20,836 nt of DNA, from contig JADGJG010000407.1 in NCBI GenBank assembly GCA_027596195.1, positions 1-20,836 on the forward strand, in the 5' to 3' direction. The position numbers were made by a program, and so were the translations under genes. Positions within the stretch are counted from its first letter, which is position 1. Every line of letters begins with the position of its first letter. Below are positions 10,701-18,597 of this stretch, piece by piece. Under the pieces are notes generated by a model, which was not told the origin of the DNA, searched no databases, and saw only the letters and a program-made list of their open reading frames with translations. Origin of the DNA: Podochytrium sp. JEL0797. Taxonomy: Eukaryota > Chytridiomycota > Chytridiomycetes > Chytridiales > Chytriomycetaceae.

Positions 10701-11352
10701 CCGTCTCGCGAGACGTTGGACAGTTGAGTGATTTTTGAATGGAAGAATTTCACTTACATTTTGCATTGCAGCTTGCATTCACAGACACGCCCACAGCCTT
10801 GGAAATACCATGCTTACAAACCATATAAACTCAATCCATCGAGCCATGCCTGTTGAACACGTGCGACTGTCGCCATTTTCATTTGGAGAATCACCACTTG
10901 CCGCTACGAGAACAAACCCCACCGCGCTTCCTTCCATTCAATATTCCCATCACCACAACGCAAAGGAACTGCCACACCCAGCTAAACTGCCCATCTTCAT
11001 GTCGCACGCAGCAAAACGTTCCACCACCAAATCCCCATCTTCATGGAGACTGCCTTCCTTTTACGACGCACCGGAAGCCCTTGAATTTGTGGACGCGGTG
11101 GAAAATGACGTCACAGCGAGCCAAGACTTGGCCTATATTCGAAAGGGGCCCGAAAAGCGTGGTTTGATGCTGAATTCGATTGGACAGCCTGTTACCGAAT
11201 CCGGGTCGTTTGCAACCCTCCCCACGACACTCAAGTATTTTATTAGCGAGCTTGCAGATCCTGATGAGGATAAAAGTGCAGAGCTGTTGCATGCCAAGCA
11301 CAGTGATCATCACCACGCACGTTCCAAACGGACAAAGAAGGGAAAAAAATAA
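4768..11352 (+). CDS. Giant WD-repeat/coiled-coil protein, WDR87/WDR97-like, probable ciliary protein
   Basis: Predicted 1923 residues in 15 exons: 4768-5358, 5426-5991, 6055-6180, 6236-6414, 6474-6751, 6812-7055, 7112-7259, 7326-7881, 7940-8287, 8353-8982, 9036-9326, 9374-9568, 9629-10228, 10284-10722, 10772-11352. Introns are 47-67 bp and all frames join. Residues ~130-730 carry degenerate WD/beta-propeller strands (GCKDGSVKVLNM, TGGEDKVVQIS, SSLDATIKVWDL), followed by ALYLPPTYI, reminiscent of WDR87/WDR97 proteins. Charged helices follow: ~842-896, ~1120-1165 (Glu/Lys/Ala), ~1231-1250 and ~1629-1705. A helical segment at ~1260-1390 may be an alpha-solenoid. CHPSRETLD lies just before the last intron, and the C-terminus is basic (KRTKKGKK). 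An axonemal role fits the architecture and a flagellated fungus, but the exact orthologue is inference. The last three introns use unusual GTTGAGT donors. The donor of intron 12 could instead be GTGAAA at 9560. Confidence 0.82.
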
Positions 11353-11404
11353 AGGCAATTCGGTTTTCTCGCGTTCCTTCTGTATGGACCATGAATATGA
11401 ATCC

Positions 11405-11411
11405 TATAAAT
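11405..11411 (+). promoter_or_regulatory. Candidate TATA box of the trehalose synthase gene
   Basis: TATAAAT lies 102 bp before the ATG at 11513, in the 160-bp gap after the WD-repeat gene. Between it and the gene is a perfect 12-bp palindrome, ATTCCGCGGAAT (11448-11459), with GCGGAAT repeated just after it. Assigned from consensus and spacing only. Confidence 0.4.
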
Positions 11412-11512
11412 TTGATATGAGCATCCTCTGCATTCTCCAACGCGTGGATTCCGCGGAATGTGCGGAATGAAATTTCACACCAAAAAACAAAGTCGTTTTC
11501 TCTCTTCTCTCC

Positions 11513-11843
11513 ATGGGCGACTCACCGCGCCTTCTGATTGTGTCGAACCGGCTTCCGCTGACTCTGACTCCGACTGCGAGTGGCTATTCGTACGCAAAGA
11601 GCTCTGGCGGGCTCGTGTCTGGGCTGTCTGGGCTTGCGAGGGACACGCCGTTCGTGTGGTTCGGCTGGCCTGGTGAGTGTTCCTAGCGAGTGTTCCCAGG
11701 CGCCCTAGCTTTGCCTCATGCGTCACTAGGCCTCGAGATCTGCGACTCGCTCCAGACGCAGGTCGCCGATGACCTGAAATCCTTCTCGGCGATTCCCATC
11801 TTTCTCTCTGAGCCAGTAGCATCCGCGTACTACGCGGGCTTCA

Positions 11844-11876
<33 letters not shown>

Positions 11877-14480
11877 ACCCCAACGAGCTCGACTTCAACA
11901 AAAACCACTGGGAACAGTACAAGCTGGCAAACCTGCGCTTTGCAGAGACCCTCGTCAAACACATCAGGAAACACGACCTCGTGTGGATCCATGACTTCCA
12001 CCTGATGGCACTGCCCCAGCTGTTGCGCCGTCTGATGGCCGGCGAGGAGTGGGACGGCATCCGCGAAACAGTCAAAATTGGGTTCTTTCTCCACACCCCC
12101 TTCCCAAGTTCGGAGGTGTACCGCATCCTGCCCGTGCGCAAGGAGCTGTTGAGAGGCGTGCTGGAGGCTGATCTGATTGGATTCCAGACCTATGACTATG
12201 CCAGGCATTTCATGAGCAGCTGTGCAAGGTGAGTGGGTGTCTTTGTTTGGATCACTAAGAGTATCCGTGCGAAGTGCGAATCGCAAATCTCGCAATTCTC
12301 ATGCCCAAATCCTCATTACAGAATCCTCGGTAACCACTGCTTTCCCGATGGCATCCAATACGAAGGCCGTAAAGTCAAAGTCGGCACCTTCCCGATCGGA
12401 ATCGACCCCCCAAAGTTCCACAAAGCCCTCGAATCTCCCTCCATCCAACACCACATTGCGAAACTCCGTGCCCGCTTCCAAGGAACCAAAATCATGCTCG
12501 GCGTTGATCGCTTGGACTACATCAAAGCCCTTCCGCAAAAGATTCATGCCTTCAGCCACTTGCTGCACACACATCCGGAACTCCAGGACGGGAAGTGCGT
12601 GTTGATCCAAATTGCTGTTCCCTCGCGAGAGGATGTGGCAGAGTATCAGAACCTTGATCGCGTCGTGAACGGACTCGTGGGCAAAGTGAACGGGCGCTTC
12701 GGGACCATTGAGTCTGTACCGATTCATTACGTGCACAAAAGCGTTGGGTTTGAAGAGTTGGTGGCGTTGTATGCTGTTGCGGATGTGTGTGTTGTTTCGA
12801 GCACGAGGGATGGCATGAACCTCGTTTCGTATGAATATGTTGCGGCTCAGCAGGGACAGCATGGGGTGTTGGTGTTGAGCGAGTTTGCCGGCGCGGCTCA
12901 GTCATTGAACGGAGCCATCATTGTGAATCCGTGGAATACCGAAGAGCTTGCACAAGCCATGTATGACGCGTTGACGATGCCGACGAAGGAGCAGGAGCTC
13001 AATTACGCGAAACTGTCACGGTACGTCAACAAGTATACGGCCGAGCGGTGGGGCACCATGTTTGTGAACGAGTTGAAGGGATTGCCGGATTCGTTTGATG
13101 GAACGCGGTTGGTCAAGTTGACGGCGGAGTCTGTGGTGGACAAGTTTTTGGCCTCGCGCAAGAAGCGGGTGAGAAGAATCTTTTTTCAGCCCGTTTTCCT
13201 TATCGCTAATCAATATGCAGATCTTCATCATCGATTACGACGGTACCTTGAAATCAAACCACACCCTCCCAGAATTCTCGAGCCCTCCCAAATCGGTCAA
13301 AGACCTCGCCAAACGCCTCTCGAACCTCCCAGACACGTTCGTCTACATTTTCTCCGGCCGCGCGCGATACCATCTCGACGCATGGTTTGGCGACTGCGGG
13401 GTGGGCCTGTCTGCCGAGCACGGATGCTTCTATCGCCATCCACCCGGCAAATTTGACGACAGTCTATTGGACGTGCTCGATCCCGATCCTTCCTCCACTT
13501 CAGCAGCAGCCATTGTCCCCACAAGCCCCCCCTTCAGCGCAGCCTCTCCCACCTCGATCCCCATCAGCCTATCCCAAACCAACCTCGCCCTCCTCGGCGA
13601 ATCTATGATCTCCTCCCCGTCGCGGTTATACCATAAACCTTCCATCCACTCGCAATCACACACAAACCTCCCTTCCTTCGCGGCAGCCGAGATGGGATCC
13701 ATCCCGCGCGGCGTGGTTGTTCCACTCAAGAGTTTATCCCACATTGTTCCCTCCCCGATCCCCTACTCTCCACTCATGCGACACATTAGCCCCTTCAACA
13801 AAAACGGAATGGCGGGTAGCGCAGGTGGTGGAGGCGTGAGTCCAAGTCAATCCTACAACTCAAGCCTCATGAAAACCCCTCGTCGAATGCAACAAAGCGG
13901 ATGGCTTGCCCTCGTGGATCACATCGACAACAGCACGTGGTGTCACGAAATCCGGCCCTTGTTCCAATACTACACGGAACGCACACCTGGCAGTTTTGTG
14001 GAAGAGAAGGAGGTGAATTTGACGTGGCATTACCGCAACGCGGACCCTGAGTTTGGCATGTGGCAGGCTGCGGAGCTTCACGTGAATTTGGAGCAGATTT
14101 TGAATCATTTGGCGGTGAGCGTGATTCTTGGGAATAAGACGGTGGAGGTGCGGCCGAGTATGGTTGATAAGGCTACGGCGGCGAGGAGTGTTGTGAGGGA
14201 TTTGGAGGGGTTGTTTGGGCAGGGAAGTGTTGATTTTGTGTGTTGTTTGGGGGATGGGAAGACGGATGAGGTTGTGTTTTCGTATTTGAATGAGGCGTTT
14301 GAAGGGGAGGCGGTCACGTGTACCGTGGGGAGGAAAGAGACGGAGGCGCGGTTTTGGGTCGAAGGGGTTAAGGAGGTGGGGGTGTTGTTGGAGGAGTTTT
14401 GTAAGGTTTGTGAGGAGATGATGGGGAGTGGTGGTGACGGGGGTGTCGAGGGGGTGGGGTTGGGTGTGGATGTGGAGTAG
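11513..14480 (+). CDS. Bifunctional trehalose-6-phosphate synthase/phosphatase
   Basis: Predicted 921 residues from exons 11513-11672, 11730-12228, 12322-13168 and 13221-14480; introns are 57, 93 and 52 bp. The N-terminal GT20 domain (~1-490) would make trehalose-6-phosphate from UDP-glucose and glucose-6-phosphate. Its landmarks are intact: SNRLP with Arg13, SSGGL, WFGWPG, IHDFH with Asp142, LHTPFPSSE, GVDRLDYIK, RDGMNLVSYEY and SEFAGAAQSLNGA. The C-terminal HAD phosphatase (503-~905) has DYDGTL (Asp507, Asp509), SGR at 547-549 and LGDGKTDE with Asp847 and Asp851. Both halves therefore look active, unlike yeast Tps2, whose synthase half is degenerate. A Ser/Pro-rich insert of about 150 residues (~575-725) splits the phosphatase domain between the EHGCFYR strand and the W of the next segment. 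The last exon boundary falls exactly at the phosphatase start, which fits a domain fusion. Probably cytosolic, with a role in stress and spore carbohydrate metabolism. Confidence 0.95.
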
Positions 14481-14680
14481 GGACGTGTGAGAAGGCTGCT
14501 GGCGGTTGTGCTTCTATGCGAATTGGGTTTTTTGAATATACATATATTGTTTTTCTTACAGGAAGAATTCAATTCGCACCACTTCATCACAGAAAGTATT
14601 CCTTCTTTATCCCCTCGAAAATCATATAAAAACAGAGATTTCATAAAATAATCTGTGTTAAAGACACTCCCATCCTCCAT
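14481..14680. other. Convergent 3' region between two genes
   Basis: 200 bp between the stop codons of the trehalose gene (+) and the five-domain gene (-). It is AT-rich, with an AATATACATATATTG stretch near 14534 and AAAATCATATAAAA near 14618. Poly(A) sites for both transcripts probably lie here. An ORF across it on the minus strand runs antisense into the trehalose gene and looks like a shadow. Confidence 0.6.
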
Positions 14681-17600
14681 TTATTTTTCTTCTGAATTAA
14701 ACGACCGCCTTTTTCTCGTCCAGGGTGCACTTGGCGCACCAGCTATCGCTGGCTTAGGCTGATCCAATCCCATTTCCTTCAAGTAATTTTCGCGAGCGCG
14801 GTTCCTCTTAACAAGTGGCCCCGCAGTCGGAGAGGCGCCGGCAGCGGCCCGTTGACTTGCCTTCTGTTGCAACGTGGCGACTTGATTTTGCAGTTGTGCG
14901 ATTTTGGACTGGAGACTCATGAATTGGGCCATATCAAGTGCGCAAGTGTATTGTGGGCTTGCGTTGCTTGTGACTAAAATTGTAGCATCACTGGAGGCTA
15001 GCGATGATGAGCTGGCGGGTATCGTAATGGAAGCTGTGGATCTCGAAATTTCTGCAGCACTGGAACCAAATTGAGTACTAGAGGGTACAGAACTAGTCGT
15101 TGTCACAATCAAACCACTTGAAACCGTTACAGTCGGACTCGAGAGTTCGGTTGTGCTCGAACCAGGTGATGCTGACCTCGAGACGGAAGCTGTTACTCTC
15201 GAAAATGTTGCACTATTGGAACTAGTTTGTCCACTTGATTGAGCCGCACTGGTCTTAGTCACGCTTGAACCACTTGAAATCGTTGCAGTCGCGCTCGATT
15301 GGCCACTAGACGGAGCTGCACTGGTCGCAGTCGCGCTTGATCTACTTGGAGCTGGTGCACTCGCGCTCGAAAGCTCTGCGGTGCTGGAGTCAAGCACTGT
15401 CGGTACTGTGAGGGAAGATGGAAATCTCGAGATTGCTGCAGCACTGGAGCCAAGTTGTCCACTCGAGGGCACCGCACTGGTCAGAATCACGCTTGAAGAG
15501 CCTGAGATGACTGTTATTGTCATCTTCGAACCTGTGGAGGTGAATGCGAATAGACCCGGATCTGGTATAGTGGTGGGCAAACCACTTGTAGCAGAACTAA
15601 CCACTGCCGAGCTAATGAATATCGTACCGGAAGTTGGAACTCTCGAAATTGCTGCATCACTGAAACCAAATTGTCTACTCGAGGAAACCGCACTGGTCAG
15701 GGTCATGCTTGAAAAAGATGTAGAGACTGTAATTGATGTCGTGGAAGGTTCCGGCTCGGGTGCAGGAGCGGGTAGAGTCGTTGTACTCGTTGTAGTTGTT
15801 GTTGATGTTGTTGTGGATGTTGTGGATGTTACGCTTGTCGTTGAAGTTGTGGAGGTCATGGACGTTGTGGAAGTCGTTGACGTTGTGGAGGTCGTGGACG
15901 TTGTAGAAGTCGTTGACGTTGTGGAAGTCGTTGACGTTGTGGAAGTCGTAGACGTCGTCGAAGTAGCAGTCACTGTGGGGGGTGGCTCTGTCTCTGGTGC
16001 TGGTGGAGGCGGATCGGCGGTTGTTGTTGTGCTTGTTGTTGTCGTATAAGCCGTGGTTGTTGGAGACTGGGAGTAAGGCATATATGGAGGATAATTGGGT
16101 GGTGGAGGTTGGGGAAAAGGATTGTAGGGTGGATCGATGGGTGGTGGGGGACTCCACGGCGGCTGGATATTCGGAACATATGGGTTTGGTGGAGGAGGAT
16201 TATATGGGGGATAGATCGGATCCACGGGAGGTGGTAGAGGAATTGATGGTGGAGCAGACGGAGGGGACCCAGGTTTAATGCTCGGCGGCACATATCCATT
16301 CGGTCGCTATACATAATCTTAAATCAGCACATTCATTTCTCTTCCAAGCATGTACTCACGGGTCCAGCGACGCAATACGGCATCATATAGGGACTGCTTT
16401 GTTGCGGCGAGTACTGGCAAACGTAATCCTCACAATATGGATCTTCCGTTCCCGGACAATATCCAACCAATTGAACCACACCGTTGAAGCAGGCGACTAT
16501 CATGTTGGATTGTACTGATGGATCATAGCCGCAAGCGTAAACAGATTCGAAGGAGCATGCGTCCCCGACATTTTGAGAGATTCTGGGATTGGAAAGCTAG
16601 ATATTAGAAACATGCATTCGATCTAAATTGCCGATAAAATTTGCATACGGAGGGGTATATGCTTGTGGAGCCGCCGCGGAAGGAATTGACGGCGGATTCG
16701 AAACGACACTATTAGGCTGTTGGGCCAGTGATGGAAATCGAGAATCAGTTCACAGATTCTGATTACATCCAAGTTGATGGGCTTACTTTATCCTTAACGC
16801 AATATGGAGCCATCGCCGTGGAGTTGTCCACTGACGCGTATGCACATCCCAAATCCACCGAGCTGCCATCCCCCAGGCAACAATCAACAACCAGCAGAAC
16901 GATCCCCCCAAAACAAGCCACAATTATGCTGGCGTTCTTGTTTGTGTCGAACCCGCAAGCGAAATTTGATTCTTGAGCACATTCTGCGCCAACAGGTGGC
17001 AGGCTCCTGTACAGTTGCTTCAATGCCAATGTAAATCAAATTACGATCTTACTAACAAAGGGGTGTATGGAGTAACCGATGTGTCACTTTTAGAATCTAA
17101 AGGCGTACTTGGCAAGCCAGCCGTCGACATTTTATCCGATTGCTGTATAAGGGAGTCAAAAATTGCACAATCCCATGTTCTCAACTAGAAAACTTACCTG
17201 CTGGGTAATACAATATGGGATCATCGCCGTGGTGCTGTCCGGGGACTCATATGCGCATCCCAAGTCGGTGGAACTTCCATCTCCTGGACAAGAATTGACC
17301 AGTTGAACGATACCACCGAAACAGGCCACAATTGTGCTAACGTTCATGGTTGCGTCGAAACCGCAGGCGAAATTTGATTCGAGGGAGCAATCTGCGCCGA
17401 CTGTTGTCGGGATGCTGAAAGACAGACTTAATATGTCTTTTTCAAAACTAAAAATTGAAAGGAGCTCACAGAGGAGTATATGATTCTGTTGGCGGTAGAG
17501 ATACGCCGCCCGCAGCATCGTTGGCGGTCGATTCCTAGCAGATCGATTAGAATACGCGGGCTGAAAGTGAATTGATGCTTACTGGATCTTTAACGCAAAT

Positions 17601-18493
17601 CGGCATCATATAAACACTATCATCTTGTTGAAAATACTGGCAAGAATTCTCTGTTCCTTGGCAATATGCAACCATCTGAACGGTTTCATCGAGGCACGCG
17701 ACAATCATGTTGAGACTGACGGACGAATCGAAACCACACGCGAAAACCGATTCAAGAGAGCACGCGTCTCCAATGTTTGTTGATATCCTAAGAAAATTTC
17801 GAGTTAATTTTTCAACACATATTGGACCGGGGGCGGGGCTTAACGCACGGTGAAATATAATCAGATGAATTGGACGAAACATTCTGAGATACGTTTGGTG
17901 AGATATTTTGAGGGATGTAACTGCTCTGTGTAGGATCTGTTTCGTTCGATATTGGAACGGGTCCCAAATCTCCGGCTGGAATATACTGAGGTGCGGTGCC
18001 TGGTAGTTCTGGCGCGTATCCGTCTCTCGAATTCCTTGGAGATCCGATAGGTGAAAGGGAATGGTCATCTCCGTAAGATGGAGCGACGGCGTTGAAATTC
18101 GTTAAAATTTGAAGCGGCTCGAATCTTTTCGGAGGGCCGGTCGGTTGCTGGAAGCGCGTTAGAAACAGCCTTTTCGTGCGCGAAGTTACGCACCAGTCCC
18201 TCTGCGCAATATGCCATCAGATAATCGCTTCCAGTTTGTGGATAGTCTGCGCAATTAAAGTCTCCGAACGCGCCGCCTTCGCCGGGACAGTTCCCGACCC
18301 ATTGGACGACTCCGTTGAAGCAGGCGACAATTGAGTTCAAGTTTTCTGTTGCGTTGTATCCGCAGGCATATATTGATTCGAACAAACAGGGAGCACCCAG
18401 GGTGGTTGGAAAGCTTGTTGAGGAAATGGAATCAGTGCCTATTAGGGCAACCTCAGCCGATACTCACGGTGGTATATACTCAACGGAAGACAT
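14681..18493 (-). CDS. Protein with five tandem Cys-rich domains, Pro-rich and Ser/Thr-rich tail; family not recognised
   Basis: Predicted 1084 residues in 11 exons: 18493-18468, 18413-18194, 18147-17849, 17787-17583, 17534-17470, 17414-17198, 17142-17057, 17006-16787, 16716-16649, 16582-16360, 16306-14681; introns are 46-70 bp. Five exons each encode one ~70-residue domain with the pattern GxxC..ES.[YF]ACG[YF]D...IVAC....V..V..C.G....C....PYC and six or seven cysteines. Linker exons between them end in YTPP/YTPL-like text. The last exon encodes a Pro-rich stretch, a (TTS)n tract, imperfect Ser/Thr/Ala repeats, a short coiled coil (FMSLQSKIAQLQNQVATLQQ) and a basic C-terminus. The layout suggests a multivalent wall or matrix protein. 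The cysteine spacing loosely recalls small chitin-binding modules such as CBM19, which is only a guess. No signal peptide is seen with the start chosen (MSSVEYIPP), so the true first exon may be missing. The 17056 donor (GTTAGT) could instead be GTAAGA at 17052 with a different acceptor. Confidence 0.75.
14990..15720 (-). repeat. Imperfect Ser/Thr/Ala-rich coding repeats
   Basis: Within the last exon of the five-domain gene, segments resembling TSAVPSSGQLGSSAAAISR recur at least four times with strong divergence. Examples are SAVSSSRQFGFSDAAISR, SAVPSSGQLGSSAAAISR and SVPSSTQFGSSAAEISR, plus shorter versions around SAAPSSGQ and SAAQSSGQ. They look like old tandem duplications in a disordered, probably O-glycosylated stalk. 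The exact unit length is not certain. Confidence 0.6.
15843..15968 (-). repeat. 18-bp coding minisatellite encoding (TTS)n
   Basis: Seven tandem units of 18 bp, read on the + strand as GACGTTGTGGAAGTCGTT, starting at 15843, 15861, 15879, 15897, 15915, 15933 and 15951; the first and last are degenerate. Each unit encodes six residues (TTSTTS) of the five-domain protein. Less regular Thr/Ser triplets extend it on the low-coordinate side to about 15775. The reading frame is kept because the unit is a multiple of three. Confidence 0.9.
16360..18468 (-). repeat. Tandem array of five linker-exon/domain-exon modules
   Basis: Domain exons are 18413-18194 (D1), 17787-17583 (D2), 17414-17198 (D3), 17006-16787 (D4) and 16582-16360 (D5). 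Each starts after a phase-2 intron and ends at phase 0. Linker exons 18147-17849, 17534-17470, 17142-17057 and 16716-16649 start at phase 0 and end at phase 2; the first coding exon (to 18468) also ends at phase 2. Linker plus domain is therefore a 0-0 module. D3 and D4 are visibly alike at DNA level, for example around the codons for ESNFACGFD and IVACFGGIV. D2 and D5 share GDACS.ESV.ACG and MMP.CV. D1 is the outlier and is closest in its core to the domain in the neighbouring membrane protein (NLNSIVACFNG in both). Confidence 0.85.
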
Positions 18494-18597
18494 TGTCTAG
18501 AAGGGGGCAGTCTGGCTGTCTATTGTTCGCAATTTTTTTGACTGGCGCACTTTCAATTTTTTTCCAATTACAATTATTTCTCTCCAGCTCTAAATTA

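Noticed and set aside
10686..10771. GTGAGC donor at 10686 for intron 14 of the WD gene
   Set aside because: It is phase 0, and after the nearby TTGCAG acceptor the frame stops within 20 codons. Extending to GTTGAGT at 10723 restores the long final frame.
14105..14680. 191-residue minus-strand ORF across the convergent region
   Set aside because: Mostly antisense to the phosphatase domain of the trehalose gene; low-complexity Ser/Pro/Thr translation.
15381..16049. Long plus-strand ORF rich in Val/Glu/Asp (VVDVVEVVDVVEVV)
   Set aside because: It is the antisense shadow of the (TTS)n and Ser-rich exon; the repeat keeps several frames open.
15675..16157. Second minus-strand ORF with NDFHNV-like repeats
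   Set aside because: Alternative frame of the same 18-bp minisatellite, with no splice continuity to the domain exons.
17535..17582. Stronger acceptor TTTCAG at about 17561 for the linker exon before D3
   Set aside because: It puts the linker in a frame that does not join the D3 exon. The CTAG acceptor at 17535 keeps the 0-to-2 phase pattern seen in the other linkers.
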